Source of the DNA: Gammaproteobacteria bacterium RIFCSPHIGHO2_12_FULL_45_12
GTDB taxonomy: Bacteria > Pseudomonadota > Gammaproteobacteria > DSM-16500
DNA: 25,108 bases
Direction: 5' to 3'
Assembly (NCBI GenBank): GCA_001801665.1
Contig: MGYH01000036.1
Location: 1-25,108 of the forward strand
Numbering within the stretch: position 1 is the first letter of the stretch; every line of letters begins with the position of its first letter. The notes under the pieces were generated by a model. That model worked only from the letters and a program-made list of their open reading frames with translations, had not been told where the DNA came from and searched no databases. Shown piece by piece: positions 13,380-22,100 of the stretch. Position numbers and translations under genes: made by a program.

Positions 13380-14081
13380 TTGCGTAAAACATTATTTATT
13401 TCTGACTTGCACCTGGATTCGTCCCATCCAGCCATCACACAACAATTTCTGGACTTGCTTTTGTCTTGCCATGAACACGTGGACGCCTTGTATATTCTGG
13501 GTGATTTGTTTGACACCTGGATTGGAGATGACGATATGACACCGCTACACAGGCAAATCATTCAGGCCTTGCGTCAGACAACAGACAAGGGCCTGCCTGT
13601 TTATGTTGCGCATGGTAATCGCGACTTTTTAATTGGTAAGCAATTTTTGCGACAGACAGGTTGCTGCTTGTTAGCGGAGGAAGAAAAAATCATGTTGTAT
13701 GGTACGCCGGTCTTGCTCATGCATGGCGATATACTGTGCACACGAGATATCCCCTATCTTCGCGCGAGAAAAATTGCCAAAAATCGCTTTTACCAGTTTT
13801 TGTTTTTATCTCTTCCCTTATTCATCCGAAAAAAAATTGCCGATCGATTGCGCGCAAAAAGCATGACCTATACCCAATCAACGCCTGAGGTGATCATGGA
13901 TGTCACGCAAACGGAAGTGGAACGGGTGATGACAAAGCATCATGTGACATATCTGATTCATGGCCATACACACCGACCGGGCACGCACTCTTTTGTACTA
14001 AATGGCAGGTCTGCAACCCGCATTGTGCTGGGTGCCTGGCATGATGGAGTGAGTGTTTATAGCTGGAAAGCGGTCAATTGA
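13380..14081 (+). CDS. lpxH: UDP-2,3-diacylglucosamine diphosphatase
   Basis: Removes UMP from UDP-2,3-diacylglucosamine to give lipid X, the fourth step of lipid A synthesis, at the inner face of the cytoplasmic membrane. It has the calcineurin-like metallophosphoesterase motifs in LpxH order: SDLHL (about 8-12), GDLFDTWIGDD (41-51), HGNRDFLIG (80-88), MHGD and HGHTHRP. It has 233 residues, normal for LpxH. It starts with TTG 13380, the only start that gives the usual M-x-x-T-L-F-I-S-D-L-H-L beginning; CAGGG upstream is a weak ribosome site. It is convergent with the CorA-family gene 14 bp downstream. Confidence 0.95.
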   Translation: MRKTLFISDLHLDSSHPAITQQFLDLLLSCHEHVDALYILGDLFDTWIGDDDMTPLHRQIIQALRQTTDKGLPVYVAHGNRDFLIGKQFLRQTGCCLLAEEEKIMLYGTPVLLMHGDILCTRDIPYLRARKIAKNRFYQFLFLSLPLFIRKKIADRLRAKSMTYTQSTPEVIMDVTQTEVERVMTKHHVTYLIHGHTHRPGTHSFVLNGRSATRIVLGAWHDGVSVYSWKAVN

Positions 14082-14095
14082 AAAAATCACCTGCC

Positions 14096-15076
14096 CTAAA
14101 ACCATTTTATTTTTTTGAAGATAAATAATAATATCATGGCGCAAACCGCCATCAGCATTAATGCGTAATAATAACCATAACGCCATGTTAGCTCTGGCAT
14201 GAACTGAAAATTCATGCCATAAATACCCGCGATCAAAGTGAGCGGTAAAAAAATGGCAGCAAAGCCCGTTAACACTTTCATCGTATTATTCATTTTCTGC
14301 ATCAGCGTGTTATCAATCTGATCAAGCATTTCTTTCATAAAGTCACGAATGGCATCCGCTTCATTAATAATAGTTTGGCAATGCGTAAATAAATTGGTAA
14401 GTGAAAGACGGCACGCATTGGATATCACCGTGAATTTACGGCCAGAAATACGCATCAGAATATCCCGAATTGAGGCAACATGACGTTTCAACTTCATCAC
14501 TTGTTTTTTACTGGCCATCACTTCATTAAAATTCACATCATGTGTTTCACGAATTTTAATATCAAGATGGTCTGCGGTGGTTTCAAAGGTTAATAGCACC
14601 CTTGAATAATCATTGATGACATCGTCCAGAATTAAAAATAAAATAAAACAGGGTGTTTTGGCATAAGTAAGGGATTTAGTATAACTTTTCTTAAATGCCA
14701 ACAATGCCGGCATCGGTGAAGCCGATGCCGTAAAACAAATTTGGTGCGTTAAGTGGATAAGAAGATAATCAAAACGAATCATTCGTGGACGTGATTGCTC
14801 TGGATCAAGCAAACAAGGTATTTGCAGCGTTAAGGAGTCGCTCTCATCAATCATCTGGGTGCGCATATCCCTATGGCGGCATAGCTCAAGCAATGATTCT
14901 GGTAACCACGGCTGCTTGGCAAAGTGATTAAGGTCATCTACCTGTGTTAAGTCACAATGTACCCAATATAATTTATGTGTTTTATCTAGATCAAAGCGGC
15001 AGCTGGATAAGGGGATGCTTTTGACGCTGTTGGCTTCAAGGTCAAATTCAATCACTTCTGAGCACTGATTAAGCAT
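14096..15076 (-). CDS. CorA-family divalent metal transporter (CorA or ZntB type)
   Basis: A 326-residue inner-membrane channel subunit. The N-terminal two-thirds is the cytoplasmic alpha/beta and long-helix funnel. Two membrane helices lie at the end, with the selectivity motif GMN at 287-289 in YGMNFQFMPEL between them, followed by a basic tail (FKKIKWF). The family forms pentamers that move Mg, Co, Ni or Zn ions. The sequence does not settle CorA versus ZntB; the NFQFMPEL loop is CorA-like. ATG 15076 has AGGGG just upstream. A promoter and three copies of an 11-bp motif precede it (15109-15162). Confidence 0.9.
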   Translation of the reverse strand: MLNQCSEVIEFDLEANSVKSIPLSSCRFDLDKTHKLYWVHCDLTQVDDLNHFAKQPWLPESLLELCRHRDMRTQMIDESDSLTLQIPCLLDPEQSRPRMIRFDYLLIHLTHQICFTASASPMPALLAFKKSYTKSLTYAKTPCFILFLILDDVINDYSRVLLTFETTADHLDIKIRETHDVNFNEVMASKKQVMKLKRHVASIRDILMRISGRKFTVISNACRLSLTNLFTHCQTIINEADAIRDFMKEMLDQIDNTLMQKMNNTMKVLTGFAAIFLPLTLIAGIYGMNFQFMPELTWRYGYYYALMLMAVCAMILLFIFKKIKWF

Positions 15077-15108
15077 AAACACCCCTCAGTGAAACCTGAT
15101 ATCTCTAT

Positions 15109-15137
15109 ATTGTACCCCATACGCACTGAGTTGTCCC
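15109..15137 (-). promoter_or_regulatory. Promoter of the CorA-family gene
   Basis: On the minus strand, GGGACA (15137-15132), a 17-bp spacer and TACAAT (15114-15109). The start of transcription would be near 15102, about 25 bases before the ATG. One copy of the 11-bp motif lies between the -35 and -10 boxes and two lie upstream. Confidence 0.5.
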
Positions 15138-15162
15138 CATCCAGTGAGTTGCCAGTAAGTTG
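15123..15162. repeat. Three copies of an 11-bp motif upstream of the CorA-family gene
   Basis: CCAGTAAGTTG (15152-15162) and CCAGTGAGTTG (15141-15151) are directly adjacent with one mismatch. GCACTGAGTTG (15123-15133) is a third, weaker copy 7 bp away. The spacing of about one and two helical turns relative to the promoter suggests an operator or activator site. Confidence 0.55.
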
Positions 15163-15214
15163 CTGACAAGATGGTTTGGGGGAAATACTTACCACCCTCA
15201 GATAGCGGCCATGC

Positions 15215-16075
15215 TCAAACGGCCTTCTGTTTTGTCAGCTTGGACAAGAGCCTTGCCACCACGATTCGCAGCTCATTACGATGCAGGATCATGTCAATGG
15301 CACCTTGCTTTAATAAAAATTCGCTGCGCTGAAAACCTTCTGGCAACTGTTCCCTGACAGTCTGTTCAATGACACGCGGGCCTGCAAATCCGATTAAAGC
15401 ATTCGGTTCGGCAATAATGATGTCACCCAGCATGGCTAAGCTCGCTGATACACCGCCCATGGTGGGGTCTGTCAGAATGGAAATATAAGGAACGCCATGT
15501 TCTGACAAACGCGCTAATACGGCACTGACTTTACTCATTTGCATGAGAGAGATTAAGGCTTCCTGCATTCTGGCTCCCCCGCTTGTGGAGAAGCAAACAA
15601 AGGGAATGCGCTGCTCAATGCTAGTGTTGACCGCACGCACAAAACGTTCGCCCACCGCAGCACCCATGGAGCCGCCAATAAAACCAAACTCAAACGCAGC
15701 CACCACCACCGGAACTTGGCAAACTTCACCACGCATCACAATGAGTGCTTCTTTTTCACCCGTTGTATGTTGGGCGTCCGCCAGTCGATCTTTATATTTT
15801 TTTAAATCCTTGAACTTTAAGGTATCTTCGGGGCCGACCTCAGATGCTATCTCCACGCCAGAACCTGTGTCCAAAAAATATGCGAGGCGTTTGCATGCTG
15901 AAATACGGATATGGTAATCACACTTTAGGCAAACCTCCAGATTTCGCTCTAATTCCGAGCGATAAAGCACTGAATTACAGTTCAAACACTTGGACCATAA
16001 TCCTTCTGGCACGCCTTTTTTAGAGCTTGTTCCCGTACGAATGCGTGATGGTAGTAATTTTTTAAACCAGTTCAT
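15215..16075 (-). CDS. accD: Acetyl-CoA carboxylase carboxyltransferase subunit beta
   Basis: With AccA it transfers the carboxyl group from biotin to acetyl-CoA to make malonyl-CoA for fatty acid synthesis. Its 286 residues are normal. The N-terminal zinc ribbon has C30, C33, C49 and C52 (KCLNCNSVLYRSELERN, VCLKCDYH). The crotonase-fold core has FIGGSMGAAVGERFVRA, STSGGARMQEALISLMQM, DPTMGGVSASLAMLGDI and GFAGPRVIEQTVREQLPEGFQRSEFLL. It is encoded 30 bp downstream of truA on the same strand, with AAAGGT before ATG 16075. The truA-accD adjacency fits the gammaproteobacterial asd-fimV-truA-accD cluster. Confidence 0.97.
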   Translation of the reverse strand: MNWFKKLLPSRIRTGTSSKKGVPEGLWSKCLNCNSVLYRSELERNLEVCLKCDYHIRISACKRLAYFLDTGSGVEIASEVGPEDTLKFKDLKKYKDRLADAQHTTGEKEALIVMRGEVCQVPVVVAAFEFGFIGGSMGAAVGERFVRAVNTSIEQRIPFVCFSTSGGARMQEALISLMQMSKVSAVLARLSEHGVPYISILTDPTMGGVSASLAMLGDIIIAEPNALIGFAGPRVIEQTVREQLPEGFQRSEFLLKQGAIDMILHRNELRIVVARLLSKLTKQKAV

Positions 16076-16105
16076 GTTGTTACCTTTCGTTTTGAATGTA
16101 TCACA

Positions 16106-16882
16106 TTATATCAAAAACAAGGATGAAGATGTAGGAAAAATATACGGTTCAGGGTAGTCAACCCTGATTAAATAAAGACCGAATGGCGGGGCTGTCGCGC
16201 CTGCCGCTTGTCTGCATCTGGCTTCAAGAACCTGCCGCAGCCATGCGGGTGGCTGCTGCCCCACTCCCACCTTCATTAAGGTGCCTACTATATTTCTGAC
16301 CATGTGATGTAAAAAAGCATTTGCTTCAATTTCAAATATAATAAAGTCGCCATGCCGCTCAACCTGAAAAAAAGTGACGCGACGCATGGGTGATTTTGAG
16401 TGACACTCCGATGCACGAAAAGAACTAAAATCTTGCTCCCCCATCAGATATTGGCCCGCCTCGCGCATCGCCTCGACATTAAGCGGATACCCATACCAGC
16501 TGACGCGCCCATGCATCACAGCCGATGGCACCGGTTTATTATACAAGATATAACGATACCGACGTGCGCTTGCTTTAAATCGGGCATGGAAATGAAAATC
16601 AACTTGTCGCGCCCACCTGACAACAATGGCATCCGGAAGTTGTGAATTGCTACCCCATAACCAAGCGTCAATGTGACGCTTGGCATGCGTATCAAAATGC
16701 ACAACTTGACCCACGGCATGCACATTCGCATCGGTTCGACCTGCGCAAAAGAGTTTAATGGGTTCATTGGCGACTTTAGACAAAGCGGCTTCAAGCGCAC
16801 CCTGAATGGTTGGCAATTGACGTTGTCGTTGCCAACCATGGAAGCCATGGCCATTATATTCAACTCCAAGCGCAACACGCAT
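16106..16882 (-). CDS. truA: tRNA pseudouridine synthase A
   Basis: Converts uridines 38-40 of the tRNA anticodon arm to pseudouridine. It has 258 residues. The catalytic aspartate is D51 in CAGRTDANVHA. YNGHGFHGWQRQ near the N-terminus, FHARFKASARRYRYIL, FSSFRASECHSKSPMR and the C-terminal HHMVRNIVGTLMKVG are the other family motifs. The start is ATG 16882, giving the usual MRVALGVEYNG; a TTG one codon earlier is less likely. It lies 4 bp after the mini-FimV gene, so the two are cotranscribed. A 15-residue tail after IRVDYPEP is not typical. Confidence 0.97.
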   Translation of the reverse strand: MRVALGVEYNGHGFHGWQRQRQLPTIQGALEAALSKVANEPIKLFCAGRTDANVHAVGQVVHFDTHAKRHIDAWLWGSNSQLPDAIVVRWARQVDFHFHARFKASARRYRYILYNKPVPSAVMHGRVSWYGYPLNVEAMREAGQYLMGEQDFSSFRASECHSKSPMRRVTFFQVERHGDFIIFEIEANAFLHHMVRNIVGTLMKVGVGQQPPAWLRQVLEARCRQAAGATAPPFGLYLIRVDYPEPYIFPTSSSLFLI

Positions 16883-16886
16883 CAAT

Positions 16887-17198
16887 TTAAAAACGTCCTA
16901 ACAGAAGTTTAGCTTCCTTGCGCTGCGCGACCGTTCCTTTTGCAGCTACTTTCCGAAGAACAAGCCTAGCAGCATCCTTCTTATCAATTTCAAGATAAGC
17001 CCGTGCCAGATCAAGCTCTGTTGCCATGACATCGTCACCCGCAATGGCTCTGATGGCGGTTGTATTGAGCAGGCGTAGAGCATTTTTGTCCGAGACTGAT
17101 TTGCTAATCCAGTATAATCCCAAACTGAACAAGCAGAGCGCGCCAACGCCAATGGAAACAAAAATGGAAAGATAACTATTTAGAATAAGAGACATCAT
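16887..17198 (-). CDS. Reduced FimV/HubP-like protein (membrane helix plus FimV C-terminal domain)
   Basis: A 103-residue protein with a membrane helix (about 8-32) and a C-terminal helical repeat, LDLARAYLEIDKKDAARLVLRKVAAKGTVAQRKEAKLLLGRF, that matches the FimV C-terminal domain pattern (LDLA-AY-x-M-x-D-x-x-A-R-x-V-L-x-E-V...G...Q...A). In Pseudomonas the large fimV gene lies between asd and truA, exactly where this gene sits, which supports the call. The periplasmic LysM part and the long acidic linker of normal FimV are absent. It starts at ATG 17198, overlapping the asd stop by 4 bp (ATGA). It may be a trimmed polar-landmark protein or a membrane-anchored TPR-like adaptor. Confidence 0.75.
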   Translation of the reverse strand: MMSLILNSYLSIFVSIGVGALCLFSLGLYWISKSVSDKNALRLLNTTAIRAIAGDDVMATELDLARAYLEIDKKDAARLVLRKVAAKGTVAQRKEAKLLLGRF

Positions 17199-18217
17199 AA
17201 AGGAAAATACCGTTTAATGAGTTGTTCAGCAATTTGTACGGCATTCAGTGCCGCGCCTTTTCGCAAGTTATCCGCCACGATCCAGAGATTTAATCCAAGC
17301 GGATGCGAGATATCTTCACGTACCCGTCCCACCAAAACGGCATCGTTACCGGCAGCATCCCGTGCCGGAGTGGCATAAGGAAATTTACCCGTCATCACTT
17401 TAATGCCAGGCATGTTGGTGAGCAAGGATACGGCCTGTTCCGCGCTGAGTTTATCTTTTGTTTCAAGATGCACCGCAGCCGCATGGCCGCAAAAGACAGG
17501 CACGCGGACGGCCGTAGGGTTGATGGTGAGATCCGTGTCATTCAATATTTTTTGCAACTCCCAGACCATCTTCATTTCCTCGCGAGTATAACCATTATCC
17601 TCAAAGTGATCGATATGCGGCAAAACATTAAAAGCAATTTGTTGCGGATAGACGTTGGGCAAAATGGGCTCGTGATTCAGTAATTGCCTGGATTGTTCCG
17701 CCAATTCAAGCATCGCTGCTTTTCCGGTTCCTGATACAGATTGATAGGTCGCGACATTGATCCGTTGAATGCCTACGGCATCGTAAATAGGCTTTAAAGC
17801 CACTGCAATGGGTATGGTTGAGCAATTAGGACTCGCAATAATACGTTTCATTTTGAATTGCGCGAGTGCGGCTTCATTCACTTCTGGCACAATCAGCGGC
17901 ACATCCGGATGTTTTCGAAAGCAGTAGCTTTTATCAATCACCACACAGCCGGCTTGCGCTGCTTTTTCAGCATAAATAGATGCAAGGTCAATGCTGACAC
18001 AGAAAAAAGCGATTTCAACCTGACTAAAATCAAACGTTTCAAGATCAACCATGACATGCGGTTGTCCATCATAGTCAAGCACTTTGCCGCTTGAATGCTC
18101 GCTCGCGATGAGATGAAGCTTTTTAATCGGAAAATGACGTTCATGAAGCAATCTCAGCACTGTCGTGCCGACTAGGCCGGTTGCACCCACCACGGCAATT
18201 GAATGGCTGGACATCAT
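17195..18217 (-). CDS. asd: Aspartate-semialdehyde dehydrogenase
   Basis: Makes L-aspartate semialdehyde from aspartyl phosphate with NADPH, feeding lysine, diaminopimelate, threonine and methionine synthesis. It has 340 residues. The Rossmann motif VVGATGLVGTTVLRLL is at 9-24. The nucleophile is C132 in SPNCST. Other active-site residues expected from the family are present: Q159, the E213/K216 pair, R238 and H245 (RVPVFCGH). The C-terminal GLNLWIVADNLRKGAALNAVQIAE is typical of the shorter bacterial form. ATG 18217 follows GAGGAAATA, and its A is shared with the stop codon of the upstream hydrolase gene, so the two are translationally coupled. Confidence 0.95.
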   Translation of the reverse strand: MMSSHSIAVVGATGLVGTTVLRLLHERHFPIKKLHLIASEHSSGKVLDYDGQPHVMVDLETFDFSQVEIAFFCVSIDLASIYAEKAAQAGCVVIDKSYCFRKHPDVPLIVPEVNEAALAQFKMKRIIASPNCSTIPIAVALKPIYDAVGIQRINVATYQSVSGTGKAAMLELAEQSRQLLNHEPILPNVYPQQIAFNVLPHIDHFEDNGYTREEMKMVWELQKILNDTDLTINPTAVRVPVFCGHAAAVHLETKDKLSAEQAVSLLTNMPGIKVMTGKFPYATPARDAAGNDAVLVGRVREDISHPLGLNLWIVADNLRKGAALNAVQIAEQLIKRYFPL

Positions 18218-19113
18218 TATTTCCTCGACAACTCAATACCCTGAAGCCAGACACTGATCGTGTCGCCAATCACTTCTGGGTAGGTTTCCTGACCCAAATG
18301 CAGCTCTTCGCCAATTTCAACCACCTCCAGATGAGGCAAATGTTCTTTTGCCCAGACAGCGGCGGCAATGGTGGTGATAAACCCAGGAACGGAATATAAC
18401 ATTAATTTGGGTAAGGTTGATTGGGTTAATTTGGTCGTGTAGGCAGCAATCATTTTATCAACCGCGTTCTTTCCATCACCGGTTGGCAGCTCTTTTAAAT
18501 ATTGTAAAATGGGTTTGCCAGTGCCTTCACATAGAAACGGTTCACGATAGTGTTCCATTTCTGTATTGGTCAGTTGACGCATCACGCTTTGCTGAATGAG
18601 GGTGTCAACATACGATGAACCGATCTGTGACACATCTGACAAATCATATTGATCCTGTAAATTCCTCAACTGTTCTTGCAATGGGAGCGACATTTCCTGA
18701 TTATTCAGGGAGCGCAGAAATGCCTCGTAAAAAACCAGTCCCAGGCAATTGTCTTCATGACTCATGGCATAATCAAAACCAATGATTGAGCCTGAACCAT
18801 GCATCACAAAGGTTATCTTTTTTAAATTTAAAGCCTGAATAAATTTTCCAATATAACGGATATGATCCGTCATGGTATAATCAATGTCAGGTTTATCCGA
18901 TTTGCCAAAACCCATTAAATCAGGCGCAATGCACCGCCCGAGTGTGCTCAGGTGCGGCATAATGTTGCGCCACACATAGGATGACGTGGGTACGCCATGC
19001 AAAAACAGTATGGGGTTGCCACTACCGGCCTCCACGTAGTGAACTCTGGATCCATCAATTTCAACATACTTTGATGGGTAAGCCTTTGTTTCAGAAATCC
19101 TTTCCTTCATCAT
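18217..19113 (-). CDS. Haloalkane-dehalogenase-like alpha/beta hydrolase lacking the canonical nucleophile
   Basis: A 298-residue protein with the overall pattern of haloalkane dehalogenases: LFLHGVPTSSYVWRNIMPHL (37-56), APDLMGFGKSDKPDIDYTMTDH (63-84), GFDYAMSHED, FYEAF and a late catalytic His272 (ELHLGQETYPEVIGDTISVWL). The usual HDWG elbow reads HGSG here, so the nucleophilic Asp is Gly106 and the halide-binding Trp is Ser107. The halide-binding Asn after HG is Val41. Glu130, the acid in subfamily II, and the His are kept. It is therefore unlikely to dehalogenate. Ser107 might act as a nucleophile, or the protein may be non-catalytic. ATG 19113 has AAGGA overlapping the gdh stop. It is tightly packed between gdh and asd. 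Confidence 0.85.
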   Translation of the reverse strand: MMKERISETKAYPSKYVEIDGSRVHYVEAGSGNPILFLHGVPTSSYVWRNIMPHLSTLGRCIAPDLMGFGKSDKPDIDYTMTDHIRYIGKFIQALNLKKITFVMHGSGSIIGFDYAMSHEDNCLGLVFYEAFLRSLNNQEMSLPLQEQLRNLQDQYDLSDVSQIGSSYVDTLIQQSVMRQLTNTEMEHYREPFLCEGTGKPILQYLKELPTGDGKNAVDKMIAAYTTKLTQSTLPKLMLYSVPGFITTIAAAVWAKEHLPHLEVVEIGEELHLGQETYPEVIGDTISVWLQGIELSRK

Positions 19114-19123
19114 GATGCGATCC

Positions 19124-22100
19124 TTAAGCTGCTTGAGCAAAATCAAATAACTCCCTTAAAATAACCGAGTAAGCGACAAAACTAATGGCTTCCGTGGATT
19201 TAATATCTGCTAATAGTTTCTGCCATCGGTTGATCAAGAATTGATAGCGATTCACCCACCTGTCAATTCTGTCTTCTATCCCTTTATCTGTAGACTCTTT
19301 TGCCTTCATTTGCAACACCCTGGCGCAAAGTTTACGCTGAACCCGATCAATATCATCGCGATAACCAGCGCGTGCAAGCTCGTCCCACTGATTATCAACC
19401 ACAAATGAATTCATTTGTCCGCGCAACCAGTTCAGTTCCAAGCGGTTTCCCAGCATAAAATACGTTTTAGCCACGGCGGTTAAATTTAAATTATATTTAT
19501 TTGAAGCTTCCACAATATCCAGCGCGGTAAAGAGTGTATTGCAGCCCGCCACACGCTTAGCTAATTTCAGAGACACACCCTGCTCTACCAAATAAGCAAT
19601 GGATGCGTTTAACGCCTCAACATCGGGCTGATCCAAAACGCGTGGTAATTGCTTCACCAGATCCACAATTAGGGGATGAAACTCATCGACTGTTTGCTGA
19701 ATATTCATATTTTCTTTTCGATTGCGCAAGAACCAGCGCGTAGAACGACGAATTAAATAATATAGTTGCAGCATCATCATATTTTGCACATTGGTATTAA
19801 CCTGATTGTCTAGTCCCGCAATCTGTTGCCATATTTCCTCCATGGAAAAAATACTTTCCGCCGCGGCAAACGCTTTAATGATGAATGAAATGGAAGCGCC
19901 TGTTTCACGCTGCAATCTGTCAACAAAACTAATCCCCATTCTATCGGTGATCGCTTTGCATAACTGTGTCGCCACAATTTCGCGTCGTAAAATATGCTCT
20001 TTCATCTGGGGTAAATAATTTTCAAATAAATATTCAGGAAATGCGGTCAGCAAAAACTTGTCGAAATATTCATCGCCCAGAACCTTGCAGGCAAGAATAT
20101 CCTGTTTTAAATACATTTTGCAGTAAGCCATCAGCATGGCAATTTCAGGCCGTGTTAAAGGCTTGTTATTGGCCTTGCGCTCAAGCAGCGTCACCTCATC
20201 TGGCAAATATTCAAGCTGCCTGTTAAGTCTTCCAGATTTTTCCAGCACGTTCATGTATTGCCTAAACAAATCCGTGGTCTGCAAGGCAACCGACGTCTCA
20301 AGGCTTAACATTTGTGTTTGCTCATAATTATCAAGCAACACAAGCCTTGAAACTTCGCCGGTCATTTTTTCAAGCAGCATGTTACGCTGCTCTTTTGTCA
20401 TCTCACCATCCGCAATCACGCGATTTAATAAAATTTTGATATTCACCTCGTGATCGGAGCAATCAACGCCTGCTGAGTTGTCAATAAAATCCGTATTAAC
20501 AATACCGCCATTCAGTGAGTACTCAATGCGTGCTAGCTGTGTCAAACCAAGGTTTCCACCTTCTGCAACCACGCGTGCGCAAAGTTCAGGAGCATCCAGA
20601 CGGATGGCATCATTTGTTCTGTCACCCACATCCGTGTGCGTTTCCCCTGTCGCTTTCACAAAGGTGCCGATGCCGCCGTTCCAGATTAAATCAACCGGCG
20701 CCTTTAACATGGCCCGAATCAATTCGTTTGGTACCATGGACTCTTTTTTAGTGCGCAGCATATGCTTGATTTCAGGTGTCAACTTGATCGACTTTGCGGA
20801 ACGATTAAATACGCCGCCACCCTCAGAAATAAGTTCCGCATTATAGTCAGTCCATGAAGAACGCTCTAAGTGAAAAAGACGCGTGCGCTCTTCAAAACTC
20901 TTTTCAGCATCCGGATCCGGGTCTATAAAAATATGCAGATGATTAAACGCACCCAGTAATTTTGTGCGGCGTGATAACAGCATGCCGTTACCAAACACAT
21001 CTCCCGCCATATCACCAATGCCAATCACGGTAAAATGATCGATTTCCGGGTTAATGCCAATTTCACGAAAGTGACGCTGCACTGACACCCAGACGCCGCG
21101 AGAGGTAATGCCCATTTTTTTATGATCATATCCTGCTGAACCACCGGAGGCGAACGCATCATCCATCCAGAACCCATACTGTTGCGCAATGCCATTGGCA
21201 ATATCCGAAAAGGTTGCCGTTCCCTTGTCGGCTGCCACAACAAGGTAAGCATCATCTTCATCGTATCGGACAACTTTTTCAGGTGGCATCACCTTGCCAT
21301 CCACAATATTGTCTGTTATATCCAGCATGCCGCATATAAAAGTAGAATAACATTTTACCCCTTCAGCCAGATATTCATCGCGTGACATTTCTGATGTCTG
21401 CGCTTTCACCACAAAGCCGCCTTTTGCACCGACTGGAACGATAACCGTGTTTTTGACTTGCTGCGCCTTCATGAGTCCCAGCACCTCGGTCCTGAAATCT
21501 TCACGCCTGTCTGACCAGCGCAACCCGCCACGCGCGACCTTTCCGGCACGCAAATGTATGCCTTCAATTTGCGGTGAATAAACAAAGATTTCATATTTTG
21601 GCCTGGGCAACGGCAAGTCAGAGATCAGCTCCGGATCAAGCTTGATGGAGAGATAGGATTTGGGGCCGGCATCAGGCAGCGACTGAAAATAATTGGTTCG
21701 GGTGGTGGCCTGAATAATCTCAAGCAAGCGACGAATAATGCGATCTTCGTCGAGACTAGCCACTTTTTCAAGTGAATCTTCAATATACTCGATCAAATCA
21801 GCAGAAGCTTGTTGATCTTGCGTCTGATTGTCAGGATTAAAGCGTAAAAGAAAAAGCTGCACCAGTGCCCGGGTGATGTCTGCATTATTGATTAATGCCG
21901 TTTCAATATAATTCTGACTCAAGGTAAAACCAATCTGGCGCAAATACTTGGTATAACAACGCAGCATGGCTGTTTCCTGCCATGTCAAGTTCGCCTCCAG
22001 TACCAGACGATTAAAGCCATCGCTCTCCGCTGCCTGCGTCCAGATTTTGATGAAGGCTTCTTGAAAACTATCCTTGATGGCATCGATGTCAATGTTCTTA

